From NCBI GenBank assembly GCA_011317545.1, contig WUJK01000007.1, positions 558,001 to 622,000 of the forward strand: a stretch of 64,000 nt of DNA, read 5' to 3'. The DNA comes from Coniella vitis (lineage: Eukaryota > Ascomycota > Sordariomycetes > Diaporthales > Schizoparmaceae). Under the pieces are notes generated by a model. It saw nothing but the letters and a program-made list of their open reading frames with translations, searched no databases and was not told the origin of the DNA. Shown piece after piece: positions 10,463-21,385 of this stretch (position 1 is its first letter; every line of letters begins with the position of its first letter). The position numbers and the translations under genes are program-made.

Positions 10463-11508
10463 TTTGGCTGAGGTGGAGATGGCTGTAACAATTCGTTGAA
10501 CGGGAGGATGAGGCTGGCCAAAGGGGGCGGGGGCGGGCGAGCGTGAGGGCGAGAGCGCGCTGTCGTCGGCCGTCTTGGGTGGTATTTATTGTGTGGCGGT
10601 ACTGTGGTAGGGCAGCAAGATGAAGCCAAGGGTTTAGGAGAAGAGCCGTAAGCGACGCGAACTGGGCGCAAGCATGAAATCCTACGACTGCATGTGAAGC
10701 TAAACTCGTTGAATGGTCCAAAGGGGAGAGAGGAGAAGACAGCCGGATTTCCAAAGGGTGAGGAGGACCACCAGTGGTCAGTCAGCGCTGAATTGCAACG
10801 AATACTGCACACATTCAAACACACAGAGGCAGGACGAGCGAGCAACCAGAAGACGGGGGGAGGCAGGCCTGCAGACGAAGTGGATTGCCGTGCGAGGTGA
10901 GTGGAATTGCTTGTCAAATTGCGGCCGGGCGGATCGAAATGAGTTGAGAGATGAAGGTGTGGATGGTTGGAAGGCAAAGTGTCGGCGCTGCTGGTCTGGG
11001 CATACGCGAGGTCACTCTGCATGCCCACTCAAGCCAGTGTAGGTTAAGCGCCCGCAGCTACTTGCAGGTCCAGGGGTCGCCAGGAGCATGGGTGTGTTAG
11101 AGTGGATGGTTTAGGTGCTGCTAGGGCTCTGTGGCCCAATAGGTCTGCAGTCCAGGGTTAACTACATCGTACACTACTATGTACGTGGGATGGCGCAGCC
11201 AGATGGGGCCAAGGTCTATTGTCTGCGAGCTTAACAACTTGCCGTTTCGGGTCAAGTATAGAAGCTCAAAGTACAAATCCATAGGTTGAACCTCAGTACG
11301 TCAATTCAGAAGATTACTCGGAATCTCTACGATAAGCAACGTGCTCTCTGATTTGTGGTGATATATAGACCTGCCCTTTTGCCTGTACACGTGATGCTGC
11401 TGGCTTCACTCAGGGGCGGGCGCTTCACGAACCAACGTGGCCCAGTCAGCGTCAAGATATCCAAATGGAATCCAAACACCCTTGACACCAATGAGTAGCA
11501 AAAAACCA
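10463..11508. other. Region upstream of WHI2-like gene, beside the 3' end of the G-patch gene
   Basis: It probably contains the 5' UTR, first exon and promoter of the WHI2-like gene. The WHI2 frame remains open on the minus strand to about 10590 with no ATG. A GTG-initiated 277-codon minus-strand frame (11028-10195) overlaps the WHI2 exon in another phase and is Pro/Ser-rich; I regard it as non-coding. Confidence 0.35.
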
Positions 11509-13773
11509 TCATACGTGGACGATTCCATCCTCATCATCACTATCGCCAAAGATCGCTTTGAAAACTTCCTCTCCTGCCCGTTGGCCCTCTAACGCCTCGT
11601 TGCGGCTGCTGTCCACAACCACCATCTTCTCTTGCTTCAGTGTAGACGCCTGTACCGGTTGGCTCTGCCTTATTGCATCATCATCATCATCATCATCACC
11701 ATCGCGATCATGATTATAACCGCCACTTAATGGACCGATAGAAGCAAGTTCCAAATTATGTGCACCACTGCCCTTGCCGATTCCATCCTTCTGCACATGT
11801 GCTGGTGGTTTGACATTGAATCGTTTGCAGAGCAGCCGTGAAGGGTAAAAATAGCTTACGGACCTTGTCATGGGTCCGAACATGTTCATCTTGGCTGCTG
11901 CCTCTGCAGGATCTTCGGGTTTGGATGTTGGTTTCGACAAGAGGTTCGTGTCTCCTGCCTTACCATCGGAGCTGCTTGTAGGATTCGTATCTGAAGAGCT
12001 CGAGGCCTTGGATGTGGTAAATCGAGACGCCATGGTGCCTGACATGGGCCTGAAGATTCTTGCAACACTGTAGAACTCGTTCAACTCCCGTAACCACTCG
12101 TCGCTTGTCATCTTTGGAGCTCTTTCAGGCACTTCGGTACGTAGGCCAGCTTGTAATTCCAGGTAGCTCCTGTACCTCGCTCGTTTGTCTTCGTTATCGC
12201 CGTATGGACCTCCACCTGAAGCGCCCCTTGCCATGGCCCCCAGTGCGCTTTGTTTGTCGAGTTTCGGGATTCGTTCCATCAGGTTTCGTTTTTTCTCCTC
12301 TTCCGACAGAGCATAACCTTTGGGTATTTCGCCCTTGCCTTGCGGTAGATTCGTCTTCCCACTTGCTGCAGCCAGTCGATCCCTGGCTGCAGAAGACAAA
12401 AAGTCAAAGACGGATTTTCCAGGTAGCTGTTTCTCGCCCAGTAGATCTGCGCGGGCCGTCGAGTCCAGTTTCGAGGCTTTGGCTGCATCTGCTGTAGATA
12501 TGTAATCAGAGGCTTGGCGCGTTATATCGGTCTTCTTGCTTGATATCCATCCCTCAGGTATCTCAGGTAGAGGATATTTGCCCTCGCTGTTGATTATGGA
12601 GATGAGAGGATCCGGATTCTGGGCAAGCGTAAATCCTGGCAATGGCGGTTGGCCATCATGGCATTTCCGGGAGTGACTTAAAGCTGATCTCTTGGATATG
12701 AAGATGGGCTTTGACTTGACGGATGGATTGACTGGTGTTGTCGAAACGGTAGCATCTGCCTTTTTCTTCTTTCTCTTGCCACCAATCACCTTGTTGTAGG
12801 ATATTCGAGGTCCCATCTCATAAGGATCCTCGTCATCCGAACCGGTATCATTCAACACCCCAATGCCAATCCCTCCACGAACCGTGTTATTCTTCTTCTT
12901 ATTCTTTTTGGAGGTCCCGGAGCCCAAAAGTCTGGGCCCACTCAGAATGGAGCCGGTCTCGGTTTCATCCTCGTCATCAGACTGCGAATTTTGCCGCGAC
13001 GTTGAAGTCGTCAAAGGTGCTAGCCTCTGTTCGCCGCTATGGCCAAGACCTTTGCGGTCTTGTTTCCTGGTAAAGCTCACCATCCGGACGTTCTCCGGCG
13101 CAAAGAGGAAAGTCTCGCCGACTTCTTCAGTAGAGGAGGCCTTCATGTCCAAGTTGGCACTTCTGCGTACCTTGGGCCCAATGCCTTGGCCCTGCCGCCA
13201 GCCCATCTTGACGAGCAGTTTCGTGCCCATTGTTTCACCTCGTACGTGGAACAGGCCAGCGAGCGCGCTGTTCCTGCCCATGTCCGTTTCGGTGGCGCCA
13301 AGAGCTGTGAACGCAGTAGAGGTCTTCAGCCGCCTCGAATCCTCGGCGTCGGCCAGATCCTCATCGTCCATGAAATCCTCGGGCCGCAGCTGCTGTTGTT
13401 GAGCGGCCTTGTCATCCTTGCGCCGGTGCGTCCGCGATGAGACGAATGTGGAGGGTGTCCATCCTTCTTTGGACCCGACCGTGTTGAAGTAACTACAAGG
13501 TGATGTTAGCGAAAAGAACGCTAGCTGAGTAGCTGGCTCAGGATAAGACATAGGGTAGACATACCCAGCACTCCAACCTCCGGTAAACGCGCCGTGGAGT
13601 CGCTTCCTGCCCCTCTCGTCCGTCACCTCCTGCTTCCATATCGGGACATAGGAGCCGTCATCACGTGTATCTCCGTCATAGGGTGGAAGCGGGGTGCCGT
13701 AGAGGACAAAGGGTGAGTTGTGGCGCGCTTGCAGGTCTGCCTCGTAGGTGGTGCGCGATCGCTTGGAGGACAT
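11509..13773 (-). CDS. G-patch domain protein, GPATCH1/TGH-like
   Basis: The frame is open from ATG 13773 to the stop at 11509, but protein continuity (GGWSAG|YFNTVGSKEGW) and clean splice sites show a 72-nt intron at 13564-13493. Exons 13773-13565 and 13492-11509 encode 730 aa. The N-terminus (FVLYGTPLPPYD...TGGWSAGYFNTVGSKEGWTP) is the DUF1604-type block of GPATCH1/TOUGH proteins, and the G-patch follows at about residues 157-200 (KMGWRQGQGIGPKV). The rest is acidic and Lys/Ser-rich, with a FGPMTR segment and an acidic C-terminus (GDSDDEDG). Family members associate with spliceosomal RNA helicases. The exact role here is inferred from the domain only. Confidence 0.88.
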   Translation of the reverse strand: MSSKRSRTTYEADLQARHNSPFVLYGTPLPPYDGDTRDDGSYVPIWKQEVTDERGRKRLHGAFTGGWSAGYVYPMSYPEPATQLAFFSLTSPCSYFNTVGSKEGWTPSTFVSSRTHRRKDDKAAQQQQLRPEDFMDDEDLADAEDSRRLKTSTAFTALGATETDMGRNSALAGLFHVRGETMGTKLLVKMGWRQGQGIGPKVRRSANLDMKASSTEEVGETFLFAPENVRMVSFTRKQDRKGLGHSGEQRLAPLTTSTSRQNSQSDDEDETETGSILSGPRLLGSGTSKKNKKKNNTVRGGIGIGVLNDTGSDDEDPYEMGPRISYNKVIGGKRKKKKADATVSTTPVNPSVKSKPIFISKRSALSHSRKCHDGQPPLPGFTLAQNPDPLISIINSEGKYPLPEIPEGWISSKKTDITRQASDYISTADAAKASKLDSTARADLLGEKQLPGKSVFDFLSSAARDRLAAASGKTNLPQGKGEIPKGYALSEEEKKRNLMERIPKLDKQSALGAMARGASGGGPYGDNEDKRARYRSYLELQAGLRTEVPERAPKMTSDEWLRELNEFYSVARIFRPMSGTMASRFTTSKASSSSDTNPTSSSDGKAGDTNLLSKPTSKPEDPAEAAAKMNMFGPMTRSVSYFYPSRLLCKRFNVKPPAHVQKDGIGKGSGAHNLELASIGPLSGGYNHDRDGDDDDDDDAIRQSQPVQASTLKQEKMVVVDSSRNEALEGQRAGEEVFKAIFGDSDDEDGIVHV

Positions 13774-15980
13774 GTGTGTGGGTTTTTGGGGAGAGCCCCG
13801 CCAGATATTCTGGAGAAGGCCTGTCTTGACTCAACTCGTTTTTTTTTCAGCCCCAGAAAGCTTGTTGACGTGAGTGGAGGATGGTGTAGCATTACCCAAC
13901 CGGGCTTGTTGATATTGCGATTCAGTGTTTGTGATGAGGTGGTTGGAATACGAGCTGGTTAGTAAGAGGAGGTGGTCAATACCTACATAGCACGTAGGTA
14001 GTAAAGAAGCCTGTAGCCGTACAGTACAGTACAGCCAAGTGACACGGACGGGGAGCGCCGTGGGACTTGACTCAGAAGGGGGGCTCGGCCACCCCACCCC
14101 GCTCGCTGCAAGGAAGTCTTGGTAAGGCTGATTGCAGTATCAGGATCCAAGCAGCACAGCAGCAGCAGCATGCTGTTTGAATTCTTTTGCTTGTTCTATT
14201 TGGAAGCCAAATTGTCATGTTATGCCTTTTAGCTTGCCTGTTATAGACAATGGTCTGGATGTGCTGCAAGGTCGTAAACTTTAAGTCTGAAGTGGAATTA
14301 GCAGAATCAGTCTGGATCTGGGCAATGTTTAATCTTAACGGCCCGATATGTTGTTACAGTATGTTGATGCTCTGAATATAACGCTCGTAAAGAGCGTAAA
14401 TTGCCGCGGTTGATTTTACTACTTAGCAGGTATTTTATTGGCACATGCACGTCCAAGGCACACTGTAAGCCGGGCGTGCACGATACTGATACTATCTATG
14501 TACAGAGTACATTACTCGGTACATGAACCAATCCAGCACAGGGCGTTCTTTTGGCCTTTGTTGGGGTCGATAGTGTACTATGCACAAAGTACACGGTACG
14601 TGGGCACACTACGTAGTACAATGATATGACTACAGCACCTCTTGTATCGGACGACATGTGCCTAAAGTAATAGTAGCTTCAGCAGGTAGACAGGGGACTA
14701 GCAACTAACCAGCCGCGACCATTTAATAGGCATTGTTGGTGGCTAGCCGGACTGCCAAAACCAGCCGTTACCATAGTACAGTACGCACTACTTTACATAG
14801 CACGTAGCATTCCATTTGAACCTACCTGGGTCGTTACGAATACGGCATATATTGGCATTGGATTGACGGATAGGTGTTGGAGAACAACCAATGGCCGAAT
14901 TCAGCCACACAGCAGCATCTCATGCTCTGTGCAATGGTTTCGCAACATCTGTTTATTCAAGGTCGGCTAGCCTGCAAGATTGATCCGTCCTGATCCAAGT
15001 TATTACCTGGCTGCGTGCTGGCTGGCTGGTTCTTCTCTCATAGTATACGTAGTACATAGTCGTCTTTTGCTTGAAGTAGCCTGCTTGGTGACGTTTGCCC
15101 TGCTTGGGCCCCATCCTGCCTACACCTGCACCATTACGCTATTCCCAGGGCCTCCCCTGCCGGCCTTGACCCAGCAGGCCCAATCCAAGCCACTCGCTCT
15201 GCTCCCCCAACTCAACTAACGGCCTCTGGCCCCTTGCCTTGCTCATCTGCTCGCTGCTGCCAACACCACCACCACCACCACCACCACCACCACCACAACT
15301 GCTTCGAACTTGCTCTTGGAACAAGAGCAACTCACCTGCCACTTTTTTTTCCCTTTCCCTCCACCCGCCCAACCAGCATTTCTCGGTCCGTCTTTTGGAC
15401 CTTTGCCCTTTGCTTGCTCGACCTTGCCTGCATTTGAGGCCTTTTCCATCTGTCCAGCAATTTATCGTCACACCTCTCCGATTCGCTGGCTTCCTGTTTC
15501 TGCTTCCCTCTCCTTTACTTAACTGTGCCGCATCCGAGTCTAGCAGCCCACCCACAATCTTGGCCAACACCCACTGCTCTAATCCCTACGTGTGCCGTTC
15601 ACGCGCCCTCTGCTGACCTCTTTGCGCCGGCCCATTTCCGTTGCCGCGCCTCCTAACCCCCGACCGCGATTGCACCGTGCCCAATTACCACGTCGTGCCC
15701 AACCTACTTCTTCATTCACATCGCGGCTCTTTGCTCTGCCGCCCGACGCCCGTCCTTCAGTCATCATCGACAGGTCGTAGCCGAGCCCATCCCAACACGA
15801 GCATGAGCGCACACACATAGCCCGCCATCACCGCCGACAAAGCACCAGCCGAGACAGGCATCGAGATCCCGACCCCTCCTTTCAGGACCTCGTCATCGTT
15901 CCTTTTTCCCATTCGTCGTCAGCACAGCTATCGCTTTCCCTCATATCCTTGCCCTCCCCTCCTCCACAACATCTACAGCC
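13774..15980. other. Divergent intergenic region, G-patch gene / KIN1-type kinase
   Basis: About 2.2 kb. The middle (13980-15070) is rich in GTAC, TACGTA and CATAGTAC words. From about 15100 it becomes CT/C-rich with a CAC trinucleotide run (15263-15297), consistent with a long kinase promoter or 5' UTR. No coding region is supported; the best short frames are proline/histidine runs read from the CAC repeat. Confidence 0.45.
15263..15297 (+). repeat. (CAC)n trinucleotide microsatellite
   Basis: About 11 units of ACC/CAC, followed by a CT-rich stretch. It lies about 690 nt upstream of the kinase start codon, probably in the promoter or 5' UTR, where length changes would not alter protein. Confidence 0.9.
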
Positions 15981-18912
15981 ATGGCCAGCGCTGTCGCTCA
16001 GAATGCTGGGCCTGCTCCAGCCCAGCCTCCAGCGGCTGCCGACCCTCGAGCTACCGCGCCGACGGTCAAGGCCAGATCGCGCACCACCATACCTACACAG
16101 TCTGGGAAATGGATTCTGGGCAAAACCATTGGCGCTGGAAGCATGGGTAAGGTCAAGTTGGCCAAGAAGGAAGACAGCAATGAACAGGTCAGTCTCCACG
16201 ATCCATCTCGCCATTCCCTCCCGTTATGCGTCGCCAATTCCAAAAGCTCACGTTTCCTTTGACAGGTCGCGTGCAAAATCATCCCGAGAGGCTCCGCGGA
16301 CGATGCCCACCACAGCCGAGCCGACAAAGAGCGGAACGATCATTCTAAGGAAATTCGAACCGCCAGAGAGGCTGCTATCGTCACCCTGCTCAACCACCCG
16401 TACATTTGTGGACTGCGCGACGTGGTTCGGACAAACTATCACTGGTATATGCTGTTTGAATATGTCAACGGCGGGCAGATGCTCGACTACATCATCTCCC
16501 ATGGCAAACTCAAGGAGAAGCAGGCCAGAAAGTTTAGCCGCCAGATTGCCAGTGCGCTCGACTACTGCCACAAAAACAGCATCGTGCACCGAGATCTCAA
16601 AATCGAAAACATTCTCATCAGTAAGACTGGTGACATCAAAATTATTGATTTTGGATTGAGCAATCTTTTTTCACCACGCAGCCACCTGAAGACGTTTTGC
16701 GGTAGTCTCTATTTTGCTGCCCCTGAACTGTTACAGGCCAAAGCTTATACCGGGCCCCAAGTGGATGTCTGGAGTTTCGGTATCGTTCTGTATGTTCTCG
16801 TCTGTGGAAAGGTACCATTTGACGACCAGAGCATGCCGGCGCTGCACGCAAAGATCAAGAAGGGCGATGTGGATTACCCAAATTGGCTATCGAGCGGTAA
16901 GTTGGTTTGCATATTCTATCACTCGTAGCTTGACTGAAGGCTCCCAGCTGACGCTATACCCCTATACAGAATGCAAAAGCCTTCTCTCACGCATGCTCGT
17001 CACTGACCCCAAGCAACGTGCTACAATGGCCGAAGTGATGGCCCATCCCTGGATGAACAAGGGCTACAGCGGTCCTCCTGATAATTACTTGCCTCGCCGA
17101 GAACCCCTCTCGCTCCCATTGGACCCCGAGGTCATCAACGCAATGACAGGTTTCAATTTTGGCTCACCCGAAACCATAAAGGCGCAGTTGACTCGTCTGA
17201 TTGAATCAGAGGAATACCAGCGCGGCGTGCGCGCGTACCAGCTGGAAAAGGAAAGCCCCCAGCCATCTCGAGATGCAGACAAGAAGCGAGGTGTCTTTGA
17301 CTTTTACAAGAGACGCAATTCCATGAGCAGCAGAGACACATTGACCGCACCGAGTAGTGAGGCTCTACAGCTCGGCACCGACCCACTCAACGCCTTCAGT
17401 CCGCTTTTGTCTATCTATTACTTGGTCAAGGAGAAGCAGGAAAGGGAACGCGTGGACATCGTGCCTACCCTGTCTTCTACCACGCAGCCTCCAGTTGTTC
17501 AAAAAGAGAAGGACCCCCTTCCCGAAATTGCTCCACCTGCCGAGGCTCACACCAACGCTTCCTCGTACGAGATGCCAGGCGAGAAGGCGACTGGTGGCAG
17601 GACAAGGCCGCGCGCGCGAACCCACGGAGAAGATGATGAGCCCGACAAGGCATTGCTATCGCCCAAGGCAGCATTGAGCCCAGAAGCACCGACGGACAAG
17701 CCCGATAATAGGAAGGAAAGTGCTGCAGCCGGGATACTGCGCAGGTTTTCGACGAGGCGACGCAAAGAACCGGAACGATTGGACAAAGATCGATCGCACC
17801 CACCTCAAGTACATGTACACTCGCCAGCGGAGCAGCCTCCTGTGCCCAGCATACCACCTCGAAAGTCATTCAGCATCAGGCGTTCAAGGCGCGATAGAGA
17901 TGATGCTTCCAGTTCGCGCATCCGTTCAGGAAGCACGCAGCCCCACCACAGTGATCTTTTGAGTCCTCCTCTCGCGGCTGATGGCAACGCTCCAGGTCAA
18001 AAGAAGACTCTGGGACGGTCGACGAGCGTGAATTCCGCAGAATTCCGCAGAAGAAGGGCGCCAGGATCGGCATCAGAGGTCAAGGAGCCGCCTGCAACGA
18101 GCGGGTCCGACCAATCCACCGAAAGACCTAAAGCACAAGCTGAGAACAAGGCAGCAGTTGCATCGCGTTCCGTCTCTATGCGAGCCAAGTCGTTGGGCCA
18201 TGCCAGGCGCGAGAGTATTCAAGCGCGACGAGCAAGGCGTGAGGAACAGCGAGAGGCCAATGTCCCAGAGGAAACTGACCAAGAAGTTGCTGACCAGAGT
18301 GGCCTTTCAAACGAGAGGTTGGACGATCCAGACTTGGTCAAGCCTGTGTTCTTGAAGGGTCTGTTCAGTGTCAGCACTACCTCCACTAGGCCTGTACCGG
18401 AAATCAGGACTGAGGTCAAGCGGGTGCTGAAGCAGCTTGGGGTAGACTATAGCGAGATTCGCGGCGGCTTCCGCTGTGTTCACACTCCCAGTATTGACAT
18501 CAGCAAGGTCGCTGATGTACCAAGTAGCCCCACGACGATGGCTGGACACAGAAGGCGCTTTAGTTTTGGCCTCAGGGGTGAACGAGGTGAGGATCTGCGA
18601 GACCTGGATGCCCAGCAGCCCCGCACACCTCGAACACCCGGACGATCCCGTGATGACCGGAGTAACAGCAACTCTGATCTCTCTGATATTGAGACACCCA
18701 GAGACCAGGGTGCATCATCTCGTCGACCGGTTGGTGAGACAAGCACCCAAGTACAAAATGACCTGGGTGGTAACATGGTCCTCGAATTTGAGATCTTCAT
18801 TGTCAAGGTACCTGTCATTAGCCTTCATGGAATCCAATTCAAACGCATGGCTGGCAACACATGGCAGTTCAAGAGCATGGCGGATCAGATTCTGAAAGAA
18901 CTGCGACTATAG
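15981..18912 (+). CDS. KIN1/KIN2-type serine/threonine kinase with C-terminal KA1 domain
   Basis: Exons 15981-16187, 16266-16896 and 16970-18912 give 926 aa. Kin1/Kin2 (MARK/PAR-1-like) kinases act at the plasma membrane in polarised growth, exocytosis and septation. The kinase domain covers roughly residues 42-320: glycine loop IGAGSMGKV, the VACKI lysine (Lys73), HRDLKIEN with Asp179, DFG with Asp197, and GSLYFAAPEL in the activation segment. Next come a family-typical PLDPEVINAM segment, FDFYKRRNSMSSRDTL, a long Ser/Arg/Pro-rich linker, and a C-terminal KA1 domain ending LEFEIFIVKVP...FKRMAGNTWQFK...ILKELRL. The domain order and C-terminus are diagnostic. Inserted Asp/Ser-rich residues (GSADDAHHSRADKERND) follow the lysine motif, as in fungal members. 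Confidence 0.93.
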
Positions 18913-21385
18913 AATAATGGAGGATCCAACCGAGGTTATAAGAGACGGGCTTGTATCGAGTCCTTTGAAACCCTCACTTTGTTTTTGAAAGTTGCGTGAC
19001 GGGCATTGTCGACTTTTGACAAGACGGGGCCTTATCTATGCTCCTGCAACGGGAAGATCTGGAAGGAATTATCGGCGTACTGGGTTGATAGGGGATCTAT
19101 TCGACTTGGTCAAGGCTCTGAGGCCTGGTGCCTGGGAGATTCTCTTCTTAATTTTTCTTCTTCTTTCCATCTTGATGTCTCGCCTGGGTGGTAGTTGGAG
19201 ATGACTCCCGACGTGAAAGCTTTTGGGATTGACTATATGGTGGAATACTTCAATTTCCTTTTGTCTGACTTTCTATTTTCGTCTTGGGCTTCTGTCCCTT
19301 TGTCAAGCAGCATGCATGGGTTGAACAGGATTGGCGTCTGGGAAAGAAAGAAAGAGCAAGGGCGTTGATGTGGACGGAGAAAAGGGAGTTGCAAAACAAA
19401 AGAGGAAGCTGGTGGGAGAGTGTTAGCAAAGCAAAGTAGTACAGTATGTACATATATGTCCAGGACCGAGCAGCAAGCAGCGAACAAGACGCACCCTACC
19501 TTAAGTACTGTATGAGCATGGTTATTATGCTCATTAATTTTAATTGCATCTTCATGCAAAGCTGTGCGTTGGGAGTGAGGGTTTCTTTTTTTAACTATCA
19601 GGGAGTTGACTAGGTGGATAGCTGGGTTTGTTTGTTGGATGCTGTATTGTGTATATCTACAGGTGTAAGATATAACTCGAGTTTGGGTTCATGCAGTGGC
19701 AGTATATGCTACTCCTTGATTATCTGCATAATTTTGAACTGATTTGTATCCAAATCATTTATAACTGTGTAGACACATGCTTTATTTCTTGAATAAGCAG
19801 ATTCTTCTTTTCTGTGCGTAACTAGGTTCCTTTTCTTAGTTTCTGATAGCTGTAGAAGATACTTCTACTTTTAGTCAAATCTCTTAAGGCTCTCTCAACC
19901 TACCAATTAACTAGTTTATTTGAGTTCAAATCCACGAATCATGGGATTGCGGGAGTTTATATAAGAGTCGAGCTGTCTTTTCCTCCTTCAGGCAGAAAGA
20001 TAACGGGTGAAGGAGAGACAACCGAAGTGTTATCAAAGGCTACATTACCAAGTTCACAGTGGGACTGGACGGGCGACCTGAGTGTAAGATAACTGATTTT
20101 GACAAAAGGAAGCCTTTGAAGACTTTTTTCCTGCTGGTTGCTGTTAAACTAATGAAAGTGTGATAGGCCTTGTTCAAACAAGGTTTCTGTGAGTGTAAGT
20201 CATGGCTTTTGCAATAAAAAAGCAACAACCTCCATCGTCATATTTGATTCATGGACGAATGTATACTTAAGCTTTGATACTAAATCTATGGATCCATCAT
20301 AGGAATGCTGGATAATTGGAACTTGACTGGCCGCGCTCTGTTCCCCAGCGAGCCAATCAATCGCTACAGTATCGCAGTAATGACCTGTTGTTAGCATAAG
20401 TTATTACAGACAGGTGTACCTCCAGGTCTTCATTATATTGCTTTGTATCTAATACGTGTTGCCTCTATATAGTAGCATAGAAATACTCTGACGTACCAAC
20501 CAGTCTAGTAAGAATACTATACATAGACAGAGGTACATTCTAATTTGTAGCTCCTAGGAGTTTGTGACGCTGCCGCTTTGACACTTAACAATCAATTTCC
20601 ATGCTTTTGCCTGTTGCAAAATGGAAACTTACATATAACACAGACCAAAAATGTGAAAATCATAGAGGGCCACATGCATAATGCATTAATACCATTTGCC
20701 TTTGGAGGACTTCTTTTGGTAACCCTTGCCAATAGGGATGTTTGTTTTGGCTGGAAATCAGGAATATATAGAGTAAACAACAGCAAGAAGAGAAAGAACC
20801 GAATAAGTAATAATAAGACACCAATATCACCCACCACGATGATTGACATCAAGGCCAGCGAAGCATTATATCATCACGACCATCACCTATGCACGAAACC
20901 TGGAAAGCTCCTTTGTTGGGGTGTAAATTTGCCTCCCACACAGACACGAGAGCATTGAACTCATGGAGATTTGCTTCTTCGTATCTTCCTGTGTACGCAT
21001 CATGAATAGTCTCTATCGGTACCGCTGGCCATAATGGCTTCCATGATCCGCCAGACAATGACTTCATGCAATTAACACTTTGCATAAGGTGACGACTTGC
21101 TTTAGACCTTTAGTTTTCTTTGCTGCTGGCCATAAGACGAATACAATCTTGGTGGCCAAATAAACTTGGTATGCTGCTTTTGTGCTGTCTCCAAGTGGAT
21201 GAACTACAAATAGCTTAAGTGGGAGCGAGTCCAGTTCTTCTCAAGTTGTGTATAAAGAACTTAGCTTTCAAAACACGATATCACTCCAGACTTTGTTTAA
21301 CTTAGCGATCTGCTTTGCCTTAATTTGAGATAATATTGTTGTAACAGTGCTCTGATAATACCGAGGCCAACAACACTCTAAGAAG
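18913..21385. other. AT-rich gene-poor region, left part of the island
   Basis: It includes the 3' UTR of the kinase gene, then AT-rich sequence with only short open frames on both strands, none with recognisable similarity. The longest (20578-20958, plus, 126 codons) is rich in Lys/His/Ile and looks incidental. A GTTCAAATCC word at 19924-19933 resembles a tRNA B box, but no cloverleaf fits around it. Confidence 0.45.

Noticed and set aside
10195..11028. 277-codon minus-strand frame, Pro/Ser-rich, overlapping the WHI2-like exon
   Set aside because: It starts with GTG, overlaps the conserved WHI2 exon in another phase and has composition expected of C-rich leader DNA.
19924..19933. GTTCAAATCC, tRNA B-box-like word
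   Set aside because: No T-stem pairing, no A box at the right distance and no acceptor stem.
20578..20958. 126-codon frame in the AT-rich island
   Set aside because: Low-complexity composition with no recognisable family; no supporting splice or start context.
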